Part shown: one piece after another, positions 1 through 11,195 of the stretch
How positions within the stretch are numbered: position 1 is the first letter of the stretch
Layout: every line of letters begins with the position of its first letter
Assembly (NCBI GenBank): GCA_963585895.1
Contig: OY757939.1
Location: 23,312,436 to 23,376,435, forward strand
DNA length: 64,000 nt
Direction of reading: 5' to 3'
Origin: Sepioteuthis lessoniana
Taxonomy: Eukaryota > Mollusca > Cephalopoda > Myopsida > Loliginidae
The notes under the pieces: generated by a model
What the model saw: only the letters and a program-made list of their open reading frames with translations
Database searches by the model: none
Told to the model about the DNA's origin: nothing
Translations under genes and position numbers: made by a program

Positions 1-60
1 AAAAGAGCTCTAGCTTGTTTAAAATGTTACCTACAAATTATTCATTGACAAATCATATAG

Positions 61-312
61 TTGGTTGACTATGGTCAAGGATGACCAAAAGGCTCCTTTT
101 TTCAATAACTACTACACCAAGGTATAGGGGAGAGGGCTACTCCTTTCCCTGTATTGCTCCACTTACCCTTGATACATACCTTATAATACTGAGTGTTAAG
201 TAAGGAGGCATTAAGTACCATTTTTTTAGTTTTTGGTATGACTCAACCTGGGATTGAACTCCAGTTTAATGGGCCATTGGCAAACACTCACCATTATGCC
301 AATGGGGCAATC
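61..312 (-). mobile_element. SINE-A copy 1 (tRNA-derived)
   Basis: One of nine copies of a roughly 250-bp tRNA-derived SINE. Read on the minus strand it opens with a tRNA-like head (A-box-like TGGCATAATGG, B-box-like GGTTCAATCCC in better copies). A body follows with the conserved phrase CTACACC near 110-120, and it ends near 61 at a GTTGGCGACC-type sequence. Sister copies lie at 18766, 20246, 23966, 27005, 34840, 37010, 44036 and 62460. The head is too degenerate for a working tRNA. Confidence 0.8.
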
Positions 313-340
313 ACAAATTTATTATATTAATATATATTTT

Positions 341-625
341 CCAACCCCTCCATTCCGCCTGGATATGACACAAGGTCAATTTTTAAGTAGAGTTTAACAG
401 GTTTGAATTCAGAGTTTACCTTCTCCTTGACTTGTTGCCTGACCAAGGTTGAAGATCCTAGTCTGCCCTACTATTTACCCATTGCTAGAGGGAGAATAAT
501 TGGATTCATACCTTTCCCAAGGATATTAGTGTTGTGTAAAATGCAATCAGTCTTGTCCAGGATTGGAATTTGTGTCGCCGTGTCCATTTTCTATGACAAT
601 AACCATTACACCACGAGCATCTTAT
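341..625 (-). mobile_element. SINE-D copy (tRNA-derived)
   Basis: Minus-strand copy of a roughly 299-bp tRNA-derived SINE whose best copy is at 56781-57079. The tRNA-like head is at the right end (a reversed TAATGGTTA stretch near 600-612). The 3' end at the left carries the reversed motif TTGACCTTGTGTCATATCC. No protein is encoded; the open frame across it is incidental. Confidence 0.75.
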
Positions 626-639
626 AATTATATTAATAT

Positions 640-712
640 ATATGTATAAACAAGATTTGGCATTAAATGACCAATAAGTGTTGATATGCTATAAAAACCA
701 ATCAACCAACCT
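640..712 (-). repeat. Element C head fragment
   Basis: Minus-strand copy of the head hairpin of element C, recognisable by the reversed words GATTTGGCATTAAAT and AACCAATCAACCAACC. No body or tail is attached. Confidence 0.6.
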
Positions 713-894
713 TATTAGATTTACTATAGAAGAATTAGTCTTATCCAGTAACCTGGTTTGGTTGTGGGGTTAGTACTTATGTAGCATGTCTTGGGCATGA
801 ATAGCCTGGTAAAGCCCATCTCTCTGAAGGTCTAGAATTGGTTTTGGGATTTGGGATTTTCCTTCTCCTAAACCAGTCCCCATAGCAAATTGAA

Positions 895-1075
895 AGAGCT
901 TAGTCTGCCCTACTACTTACTCATAGCTAGAGGGAGAATAGTTGGATTCATAACTTTTCCAAAGATATCAGTGCTATATGAAATGCTGACAACCTTATTC
1001 ATGGTTTGAACTAGAGTTGCCGAGTCTGCTTCTTATGGCAAGAACCATTCCTTCCCAAGCATCCTCCATAATACC
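895..1075 (-). mobile_element. SINE-D partial copy
   Basis: Shares with the 341-625 copy the words TTAGTCTGCCCTACTA, AGAGGGAGAATA and GGATTCATA in the same order, but lacks the 3' domain. It is a truncated, diverged copy. Confidence 0.6.
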
Positions 1076-1734
1076 ATGAATGTCTCCATTCCAGGTTCAG
1101 TATACCATCTCTGAAATGTATGCATACACATACACAAATGATCTGACCTCTGGAATTTTTGAGAGTGCCAGAAAAATGGTCAGTGTATCCGTTCTAAAAT
1201 GTCGAGTTGACCCAGACAATAGAGGCAGATTTTTCAATTTGGCATCACCATAGAAAACTGACAATCAATACTAGACCAACAGAAGGTGGGGGTTGGGAGA
1301 GGCTGGCCAACTATTCCAGTTTGGTGAGTGGGTGGGTAAAGCATTTGAGAGTGGTTGCTACCGGAAAGTAAAGGTCTGAATTTTGTTTTTGGAATTTCTT
1401 TCACTTACAACAACTTTAAAGAGACCTGCACTTTTGAATAAGGACAAAGTGGTCTCAGTTTTGTTTTTACTGGTCTGGCAGTCTTGGACTTGGTGTAAAG
1501 GTTTTGAGAGTATAAGTAATGAATTTAAGAACCATTTGCTCTTTTCCTGTAACTATCATAGTGGCCATAAAAAATAATGGGATTATCTACTCATGGATCA
1601 GTGCTTGTGTTTGTCTATAGGTTTAATATGGTGGCATTAGTTATGTAAACATTTGAGAGCACAGGAACATTGGTTAACTGAAATTCTTTCAAGTCACACA
1701 TGTAAATAGAAGAAAAAAAAGTAGAGAGAAAGAG
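1076..1734. other. Intronic sequence, nothing recognised
   Basis: No coding domain, tRNA or known repeat was recognised. The minus strand lies in the intron downstream of the 16017-16133 MOCOS exon. Confidence 0.4.
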
Positions 1735-2012
1735 TAAAGTTTAGTTTGGTTTCTTTGTTTAATGGAATATTACTCTTTGTGCGTTATTTAATGCCAAAGC
1801 CAGCCTTGTAGAAGGATAGTGGTGGTACTATTTAATTTATAGCTGGAAGGATTAGGGGGTTCATGCCTTTTCTTAAGTGAAATTGAATGCAATAGTATGA
1901 CTGATGTTTTGGTTTGGTTAGTTTCTTTGTTTAATGGCATAACAACTACCATGGATTATTTAATGTGAAAGCTATTCTTGTATAAGGACAGTCATGGTAT
2001 TATTTAACCCAT
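1735..2012 (+). repeat. Element C variant heads (C')
   Basis: Two tandem diverged heads, each with the GTTATTTAATGCC-type word (near 1783 and 1953). Each is followed by a line resembling GGTACTATTTAACCCATAGC instead of the usual VNTR. Related C' pieces lie at 17384-17505 (minus), 35535-35635 (minus) and 52625-52741 (plus). Confidence 0.5.
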
Positions 2013-2556
2013 AGTTTGGTTGGTTGGTTGGTTGGTTGGGTTTTATGGCATATCAACCTTTGTAGGCTATTTAACGCCAAATCCATTTTTATGCAAGTAG
2101 TCTGCTCTATTTCAAACAATTCAGTTTAGCATGAGGATACAGTTTGTCCAAACAGTTCTAATTCAGCTAATTCAGTTTAGTATAAGTAAAGATTTTGTTT
2201 ATACACAATTAAATATCAAATCAGTTCTATATTAAACAAATCAGTACAAGATTAAGTACAGTTTCAATGTCAAAAACTGTTCCATTTCAAACAATTCATT
2301 TTAGCATAAGCATGCAGTTTAAATGTAAGTACAGTTTAATTGTCAAAAACATCTTAATTTAAGCTATTCAGTTTAGTCAAACAGTTCTCATTCAAACAAT
2401 TCAGTTTAGCATAAGTATGCAGTTCTATTTAACCCATAGATAGGGCCCTATCAGGTGCTACCATTCCGGGCCAGATTGGACCTGGGGGCAATGACAATGA
2501 AGGGGTGCTCTGCATTCTCCAAAGCCTCAGCATCACTGGAACCTCACCGACACATA
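2013..2556 (+). mobile_element. Element C copy, 3'-truncated
   Basis: Starts with a (TTGG)n run at 2016-2038, then the head hairpin (TATGGCATATCAACC ... GGCTATTTAACGCC). About 340 bp of type-1 VNTR follow (repeated CAATTCAGTTTAGCATAAG words). The tail begins at ACCCATAGATAGGG (2431) and is lost after the tail hairpins near 2545. Confidence 0.75.
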
Positions 2557-2599
2557 GTTGGGGGAATAAAGTTCATGCCTTCCCCAAGAGTATTCATCC

Positions 2600-2930
2600 A
2601 AAAGTGAACATTATAACTCAACTGTCCAGCAGGACACATAACATAATGGTTATAGGTGTTGGTTCCCTAAGCTTCTAAGTGACAATCATCTAGAGGTTGC
2701 AGGTTCAATTCTGACTGCAGGTGGGTAACAATACAGGAATATTTAACACTTGTATCCAGTTATGGTTAATGGAATCAGAGCAAACAACTCCTGTGGATTA
2801 AATAAAGGACATGGTTTGAAGTTCTGTGTAGGCTCCCGAGTTTGACAAGAAACACCTGAAGAAGGCTAGAGGACATATCAGCCGAAACATTGTGAATATA
2901 ACAATAAAGATGAATAGTCTGAAAACTCTG
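2600..2930 (+). mobile_element. SINE-F copy
   Basis: tRNA-like head with an A-box-like stretch at 2640-2660 and B box GGTTGCAGGTTCAATTCTG near 2694-2713. The 3' domain contains CTGAAGAAGGCTAGAGGACA and CCGAAACATTGTG (about 2862-2895). That domain recurs at 35150-35195, in partial minus-strand copies at 34470-34560 and 42830-42990, and resembles the conserved 3' sequence of the foldback at 27346. Confidence 0.7.
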
Positions 2931-2974
2931 AATGATAAAAATCATCAAGCTTCATCTCAGAAATTCAGACAACT

Positions 2975-3055
2975 AAGCTCAACTGGAGTTTGAACTCACT
3001 CACTTTGAGGCTGCAGTCCAACACTTTAACCATTATGCCATGGGGACTCCCCAAG
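2975..3055 (-). mobile_element. SINE-E tRNA-like head
   Basis: On the minus strand the segment reads as a tRNA-like module: TGGCATAATGGTTAAAGTG with a later GAGTTCAAACTCC B-box region. Relatives are at 16220, 35405, 53200 (minus) and 58838. It is a truncated, nonfunctional tRNA. Confidence 0.55.
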
Positions 3056-3171
3056 AAATTATAGAGAGAAAGAAAAGAAGGAAATAAAAAAAGCATGAAA
3101 AGAAACCAAAGATAAAAAACTTTGGAATTAAGGAGAAATTGAAAAAGAAGGAAAGATAATGAAATGATGAT

Positions 3172-3236
3172 AACCGATTAATTGGTTGATTTTGATGGCA
3201 TGTCAACTTATCTGGGGTTATTCTATGCCTAAAGGT
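3172..3236 (+). repeat. Element C head fragment
   Basis: Diverged head with GATGGCATGTCAACTT and a decayed right arm. The surrounding 3056-3368 is A-rich and otherwise featureless. Confidence 0.45.
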
Positions 3237-3368
3237 TACACAACTGGAGTCCATGATACATTCATATTTAAATTTTTGTACACTTTTTTCTTAAGGGTTT
3301 TCTTTTTTTGCACACTGCCCTATTGAATACATATAATTTTTAATCAGATTTATTTGATCCACAGATCG

Positions 3369-3538
3369 GAAAAGTGATGAAGGGGATGGAGAGGGAGAGG
3401 GATTACAATGAGAGAAAGAGAAAGATTAAGTACTCATGAAAAGTGATGAAGGGGATGGAGAGGGAGAGGGATTACAATGAGAGAAAGAGAAAGATTAAGT
3501 ACTCATGAAAAGTGATGAAGGGGATGGAGAGGGAGAGC
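3369..3538 (+). repeat. 69-bp minisatellite, 2.5 copies
   Basis: The 69-bp unit beginning GAAAAGTGATGAAGGGG starts at 3369, 3438 and 3507; the third copy stops near 3538. The copies are essentially identical, so the expansion looks recent. The unit overlaps the start of the LINE-b fragment, suggesting a short tandem duplication of LINE sequence. Confidence 0.85.
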
Positions 3539-3735
3539 AAAAAGCAAAAAGAGATATACCAGGACCTTGCAAGAGAACTGAAAAAGCTATGGAACTTGAA
3601 GGTGTTGGTGATACTAATTGTAATTGGTGTACTTGAAACAATCCCCAAAGGATTGGTAAAGGGACTGAAAGGCTTGGAAATAAGAGGACAAGTGGAGACC
3701 GTCCAGATTATAGCATCACTAAGATTGGTCAGAAT
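3530..3735 (+). pseudogene. LINE-b C-terminal fragment
   Basis: Encodes a degraded stretch with DLARELKKLWNLKV, IVIGVLETIPKGL and LEIRGQVETVQ. This matches the C-terminal region of a widespread animal non-LTR retrotransposon polyprotein. No RT catalytic motif is present and the frame ends where element C sequence begins. Related fragments occur at 15520, 27950, 28404/31606 and 33155. Confidence 0.7.
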
Positions 3736-3978
3736 ACTGAATTCAATTTAGCATAAGTACACAGTTTAGTTCTATTTGACCCATATATAGGACCTTATCA
3801 GGTGCTACCACTCTGGGCCAGTGAGGACTTGAGAGCGATGGCAATGAAGAGAAAAGAGCATTACTTGAACATCACTATCAGATTGTTTAATGTCATATCC
3901 AAGGAACTCGTTGGGGGCGGTGGTCTTACCCCTCTGCAGAGAAGCAGTCGGTGTATTCTACAGCCCCAGCAAACAGGG
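3736..3978 (+). mobile_element. Element C tail, 5'-truncated
   Basis: Short VNTR remnant (CAATTTAGCATAAGTACACAG), then a full tail from CCCATATATAGG to CAGCCCCAGCAAAC. 5' truncation directly against LINE-b sequence fits reverse-transcription-type insertion, but no clear target duplication was found. Confidence 0.7.
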
Positions 3979-4137
3979 CAAACTTTCAAAAGAGAATAAT
4001 AATAATATAAAAGTAGTGCATGGTCATTTCAAAAGATAAATTTTTAAGATTATAGATGATAATTTGATATCTAAAGAGAGAAACTAGATTTTTACTAACT
4101 GTGCCTAAAGAAACACCACCTGAACTCAATGAAAGAA
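3979..4137. other. Unique A-rich sequence before satellite
   Basis: Short A-rich stretch joining the element C tail to the satellite. Nothing recognised. Confidence 0.4.
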
Positions 4138-7100
4138 ATAAAAAAAGAAAGCATCAGCAAAATAAAAGAAAGTACTCAATAACCAATAGAAAAAGATTTA
4201 GAAAGAAAAGAAAAAAGAAAGCATGAGAAAAGAAAAAAAGAAATTACCCAAGAATCAACGGAATAAAGATAAAGAAACACAGAAAAGAGGAAAAAAAGCA
4301 TGAGAAAAAGAAAAAAAGAAATTATCCAAGATTCAACGGAATAAAGATGAAGAAACACAGAAAAGATGACAGAAAGCATAAGAAAAAGAAAAAAAGGAAT
4401 TACCCAAGAATCAACAGAATAAAGATGAAGAAACAGAAAAAAGAAGAAAGAAAGAATGAGAAAAAGAAAAAAAAAATTACCCAAGAATCAAGGGAATAAA
4501 GATGAAGAAACAGAAAAAAGAAGAAAGAAAGAATGAGAAAAAGAAAAAAAGGAATTACCCAAGAACCAACAGAATAAAGATGAAGATACACAGAAAAGAG
4601 GAAAGAAAGCATGAGAAAAAGAAAAAAAAAAATTACCCAAGAATCAAGGGAATAAAGATGAAGAAACAGAAAAAAGAAGAAAGAAAGAATGAGAAAAAGA
4701 AAAAAAAAATTACCCAAGAATCAAGGGAATAAAGATGAAGAAACAGAAAAAAGAAGAAAGAAAGAATGAGAAAAAGAAAAAAAAAATTACCCAAGAATCA
4801 AGGGAATAAAGATGAAGAAACAGAAAAAAGAAGAAAGAAAGAATGAGAAAAAGAAAAAAAGGAATTAGCCAAGAACCAACAGAATAAAGATGAAGAAACA
4901 GAGAAAAGAGGAAAGAAAGCATGAGAAAAAGAAAAAAAATTTACCCAAGAATCAAAGGAATAAAGATGAAGAAACCCACAAAAGAAGAAAGAAAGCATGA
5001 GAAAAAAAGAAATTACCCAAGAATCAACGGAATAAAGATGAAGAAACACAGAAAAGAGGAAAGAATGACTGAGAAAAAGAAAAAAAGAAATTACCCAAGA
5101 ATCAATGGAATAAATATGAAGAAACACAGAAAAGAGGAAAGAAAGCATGAGAAAAAGAAAAAAAGAAATTATCCAAGAATCAACGGAATAAAGATGAAGA
5201 AACAGAGAAAAGAAGAAAGAAAGTGTGAGAAAAAGAAAAAAAGAAATTACCAAATCAAACGAATAAAGATGAAGAAATACGGAAAAGAAGAAAGAAAGCA
5301 TGAGAAAAAGAAATAAAGAAATTACCCAAGAATCATCGGAATAAAGATGAAGAAACACAGAAAAGAGGAGAAAGCAAGAGAAAAAGAAAAAAAGAAATTA
5401 TCTAAGAATCAACGGAATAAAGATGAAGAAACACAGAGGGGAAGAAAAAAACCATGAGAAAAAGAAAAAAAGAAATTAGCCAAGAATGATCGGAATGAAG
5501 ATGAAGAAACACAGAAAAGAGGAAAGAAAGCATGAGAAAAAGAAAAAAAAGAAATTAACCAAGAATCAACAGAATAAAGATGAAGAAACACAGAAAAGAG
5601 GAAAGAAAGCAAGAAAAAGAAAAAAAGAAATTACCCAAGAATCAACGGAAAAAAATGAAGAACCACAGAAAAGAAGAAAGAAAGCATGAGAAAAAGAAAA
5701 AAAGAAATTAACCAAGAATCAACAGAATAAAGATGAAGAAACACAGAAAAGAGGAAAGAAAGCATGAGAAAAAGAAAAAAAGAAATTACACAAGAATCAA
5801 CGGAATAAAGATGAAGAAACACAAAAAAGAGGAAAGAAAGCATGAGAAAAAGAAAAAAGAAATTACCCAAGAATCAACGGAATAAAGATGAAAAAACACA
5901 GAAAATAAGAAAGAAAGCATGAGAAAAAGAAATAAAGATATTACCCAGGAATCAACGGAATAAAGATGAAGAAACAGAGAAAAGAGGAGAGAAAGCATGA
6001 GAAGAAGAAAAAAGAAATTACCCAAGAATCAACGGAATATTGATGAAGAAACAGAGAAAAGAGGAAAGAAAGCATGAGAAAATGAAAAAAAGAAATTACC
6101 CAAGAATCAACGGAATAAAGATGAAGAAACTCGGAAAAGAGGAAAGAAAACATGAGAAATAAAAAAAAAGAAATTACCCAAGAACAACGGAATGAAGATG
6201 AAGAAACAGAGAAAAGAGGAAAGAAAGCATGAGAAAATGAAAAAAAAAAATTACCCAAGAATCAACGGAATGAAGATGAAGAAACACAGAAAAGAAGAAA
6301 GAAAGTACAAGAAAAAAAAAAAAAGAAATTACCCAAGAATCAACGGAATAAAGATGAAGAAACAGAGAAAAGAGGAAAGAAAGCATGAGGAAAAGAAAAA
6401 AAGAAATTACCCAAGAATCAACGGAATAAAGATGAAGAAACACAGAAAAGAAGAAAGAAAGCATGAGAAAAAGAAAAAAAAAATCACCCAAGAATCATCG
6501 GAATAAAGATGAAGAAACACAGAAAAGAGGAAAATAAGCATGAGAAGAAAAAAAAAAAGAAATTACACAAGAATAAACGGAATAAAGAAGAAAAAATACA
6601 GAAAAGAGGAAAGAAAGCATGAGAAAAAGAAAAAAAAGATATTACCCAAGAACCATCGGAATAAAAATGAAGAACCACAGAAAAGAAGAAAGAAAGCATG
6701 AGAAAAAGAAAAAAAAGAAATTACCTAAGAATCTACAGAATAAAGATGAAGAAACACAGAAACGATGAGAGAAAGCATGAGAAAAAGAAAAAAAGAAATT
6801 ATCTAAGAATCAACAGAAAAAAGATGAAGAAACCAAGAAAAGAAGAAAGAAAGCATGAAAAAAAAAAAAAAGAGATTACACAAGAATCAACGGAATAAAG
6901 ATGAAAAAACACAGAAAAGAAGAAAGAAAGCATGAAAAAAAGATATTACCCAAGAATCAACGGAATGAAGATGAAGAAACACAGTAAAGAAGAAAGAAAA
7001 CATGAGAAAAAAAAAAGAAATTACCAAAGAATCAACGGAATAAAGATGAAGAAACACAGAAAAGAGGAAAGAAAGCATGAGAAAAAGAAAAAAAAGATAT

Positions 7101-8869
7101 TACCCAAGAATCAAAGGAATAAACACAAAGAAACACAGAAAAGAAGAAAGAAAGCATGAGAAGTAGAAAAAAGAAAGTACCCAAGAATCAACGGAATAAA
7201 GATGAAGAAACACAGAAAAGAAGAAAGAAAATATGAAAAAAAGAAAAAAGAAATTACCCAAGAATCAACGGAATAAAGATGAAGAATCACAGAAAAGCAG
7301 AAAGAAAGCATGAGAAGAAGAAAAAAGAAATTACCCAAAAATCAACGGAATAAAGATGAAGAAACACAGAAAAGAGGAAAGAAAGCATGAGAAAAAGAAA
7401 AAAAGAAATTACACAAGAATCATCGGAATAAAGATGAAGAAATACAGAAAAGAGGAGAGAAAGCATGAGAAAAAGAAAAAAAGAAATTATCTGAGAATCA
7501 ATGGAAAAAAAATGAAAAACCACAGAAAAGAAGAAAGAAAGCATGAGAAAAAGAATAAAAGAAATACCAAAGAATCAACGGAATAAAGAAGAAGAAACAC
7601 AGAAAAGAGCAAAGAAAGCATGAGAAAAAGAGAAAAAGAAATTGCCCAAGAATCAACGGAATAAAGATGAAGAAACACGGGAAAGTGGAAAGAAAGCATG
7701 AGAAAAAGAAAAAAAGATATTACCCAAGAATCAACCGAATAAAGATGAAGAAACACAGGAAAGTGGAAAGAAAGCATGAGAAAAAGAAAAAAAGATATTA
7801 CCCAAGAATCAACGGAATAAAGATGAAGAATCACAGAAAAGAAGAAAAAAGCATGAGAAGAAGAAAGAAGAAATTACCCAAGAATCAACGGAATGAAGAT
7901 GAAGAAACACAGAAAAGAAGAAAGAAAGCATGAGAAAAAGAAAAAAAGAAATCACCCAAGAATCATCGGAATAAAGATGAAGAAACACAGAAAAGAGGAA
8001 AGAAAACATGAGAAAAAGAAAAAAAGAAATTGCCCAAGAATTAACAGAATAAAGAAGAAATACAGAAAAGAGGAAAGAAAGCATGAGAAAAAGAAAAAAA
8101 GATATTACCCAAGAACCATCGGAAAAAAATGAAGAACCACAGAAAAGAAGAAAGAAAGCATGAGAAAAAGAAAAAAAGATATTACCCAAGAATCAACGGA
8201 ATAAAGATGAAGAAACACAGAAAAGAAGAAAGAAAGCATGAGAAAAAGAAAAAAAGAAATTACCCAAGAATCAACGGAATAAAGATGTAGAAACACAGAA
8301 AAGAGGAAAGAAAGCATGAGAAAATGAAAAAAAAAAAAATTACCCAAGAATCAACAGAATAAAGATGAAGAAACACAGAAAAGAAGAAAGAAAGCATGAA
8401 AAAAAGAAAAAAAGAAATTACCCAAGAATAAAGATGAAGAAACACAGAAAAGAGGAGAGAATGCATGAAGAAAAGAAAAAAATGAAATTACCCAAGAACC
8501 ATCGGAATAAAAATGAAAAACCACAGAAAAGAAGAAAGAAAGCATGAGAAAAAGAAAAAAAGAAATACCCAAGAATCAACGGAATAACGAAGAAGAAACA
8601 CAGAAAAGAGGAAAGAAAGCATGAGAAAAAGAAAAAAAGAAATTGCCCAAGAATTAACGGAATAAAGAAGAAGAAATACAGAAAAGAGGAAAGAAAGCAT
8701 GAGAAGAAGAAAAAAAGAAATTATCTTGGAATCAAAGGAATACAGATGAAGAAACACAGAAGGGAAGAAAGAAAGCATGAGAAAAAGAAAAAAAGAAATT
8801 ACACAAGAATCATCGGAATAAAGATGAAGAAATACAGAAAAGAGGAGAGAAAGCATGAGAAAAAGAGAA

Positions 8870-9820
8870 AAAGGAATTACCCAAGAATCAATGGAATAAA
8901 GATGAAGAAACACAGGAAAGTGGAAAGAAAGCATGAGAAAAAGAAAAAAAGATATTACCCAAGAATCAACGGAATAAAGATGAAGAAACACAGGAAAGCG
9001 GAAAGAAAGCATGAGAAAAAGAAAAAAATATATTACCCAAGAATCAATGGAATAAAGATGAAGAATCACAGAAAAGAAGAAAAAAAGCATGAGAAAAAGA
9101 AGAAAAAAATTACCAAATAATCAACGGAATAATAAGAAGAAACACAGAAAAGAGCAAAGAAAGCATGAGAAAAAGAAAAAAAAGAAATCACCCAAGAATC
9201 ATCGGAATAAAGATGAAGAAACACAGAAAAGAGGAGAGAAAGCATGAGAAAAAGAAAAAAAGGAATTACCCAAGAATCAATGGAATAAAGATGAAGAAAC
9301 ACAGGAAAGTGGAAAGAAAGCATGAGAAAAAGAAAAAAAGATATTACCCAAGAATCAACGGAATAAAGATGAAGAAACACAGGAAAGCGGAAAGAAAGCA
9401 TGAGAAAAAGAAAAAAAGATATTACCCAAGAATCAATGGAATAAAGATGAAGAATCACAGAAAAGAAGAAAAAAAGCATGAGAAAAAGAAGAAAAAAATT
9501 ACCAAATAATCAACGGAATAATAAGAAGAAACACAGAAAAGAGCAAAGAAAGCATGAGAAAAAGAAAAAAAAGAAATCACCCAAGAATCATCGGAATAAA
9601 GATGAAGAAACACAGAAAAGAGGAGAGAAAGCATGAGAAAAAGAAAAAAAGGAATTACCCAAGAATCAATGGAATAAAGATGAAGAAACACAGGAAAGTG
9701 GAAAGAAAGCATGAGAAAAAGAAAAAAAGATATTACCCAAGAATCAACGGAATAAAGATGAAGAAACACAGGAAAGCGGAAAGAAAGCATGAGAAAAAGA
9801 AAAAAAGATATTACCCAAGA
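8870..9820 (+). repeat. 389-bp higher-order repeat in satellite
   Basis: Five-unit blocks repeat with a 389-bp period. The marker TACCAAATAATCAACGG occurs at 9111 and 9500 with near-identical sequence around it, including the variants GAAAGTGG and GAAAGCGG. Similarity extends back to about 8870 and forward to about 9820, giving roughly 2.4 blocks. Confidence 0.85.
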
Positions 9821-10824
9821 ATCAACGGAATAAAGATGAAGAAACACAGAAAAGAAGAAAGTAAACATGAGAAAAAGAAAAAAAGAAATTACCCAAGAAT
9901 CAAAGGCATAAATATGAAGAAACGCAGCAATGAAAAAAGAAAGCATGAGAAAAAGAAAAAAAGAAATTACTCGAAAATCAACAGAATAAAGATGAAGAAA
10001 CACAGAAAAGAAGAAAGAAAGCATGAGAAAAAGAAAAAAAAGAAATCACCCAAGAATCATCGGAATAAAGATGAAGAAACACAGAAAAGAGGAAAGAAAA
10101 CATGAGAAAAAGAAAAAAAGAAATTGCCCAAGAATTAACAGAATAAAGAAGAAGAAATACAGAAAAGAGGAAAGAAAGCATGAGAAAAAGAAAAAAAGAT
10201 ATTACCCAAGAATCAACGAAATAAAGATGAAGAAACACAGAAAAGCAGTAAGAAAGCATGAGAAGAAGAAAAAAGAAATTACCGAAAAATCAACGGAATA
10301 AAGATGAAGAAACACAGAAAAGAAGAAAGAAAGCATGAGAAAAAGAAAAAAAGAAATTACACAAGAATCATCGGAATAAAGATGAAGAAATACAGAAAAG
10401 AGGAGTGAAAGCATGAGAAAAAAGAAAAAAAGAAATTATCTGGGAATCAACGGAATACAGATGAAAAAACACAGAAGGGAAGAAAGAAAGCATGAGAAAA
10501 AGAAAAAAAGAAATTACACAAGAATCATCGGAATAAAGATGAAGAAATACAGAAAAGAGGAGAGAAAGCATGAGAAAAAGAAAAAAAGAAATTATCTGAG
10601 AATCAATGGAAAAAAAATGAAAAACCACAGAAAAGAAGAAAGAAAGCATGAGAAAAAGAAGAAAAGAAATACCCAAGAATCAACAGAATAAAGAAGAAGA
10701 AATACAGAAAAGAGGAAAGAAAGCATGAAAAAAAGAAAAAAAGAAATCACCCAAGAATCATCGGAATAAAGATGAAGAAATATAGAAAAGAGGAAAGAAA
10801 GCATGAGAAAAAGAAAAAAAGATA

Positions 10825-11195
10825 TTACCCAAGAATCAACGGAAAAAAATGAAGAACCACAGAAAAGAAGAAAGAAAGCATGAGAAAAAGAAAAAAAGAT
10901 ATTACCCAAGAATCAACGGAATAAAGATGAAGAAACACAGAAAAGAAGAAAGAAAGCATGAGAAAAAGAAAAAAAGAAATTACCCAAGAATCAACGGAAT
11001 AAAGATGTAGAAACACAGAAAAGAGGAAAGAAAGCATGAGAAAATGAAAAAAAAAGAAATTACCCAAGAATCAACAGAATAAAGATGAAGAAAAACAGAA
11101 AAGAAGAAAGAAAGCATGAAAAAAAGAAAAAAAGAAATCACCCAAGAATCATCGGAATAAAGATGAAGAAACACAGAAAAGAGGAGAGAATGCAT
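10825..11195 (+). repeat. Satellite block duplicated from ~8105-8466
   Basis: This multi-unit block carries the same variant units in the same order as 8105-8466, including a unit with AAAGATGTAGAAACAC. The offset is about 2,720 bp (about 35 units), so multi-unit segments of the array have been copied. Confidence 0.65.
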
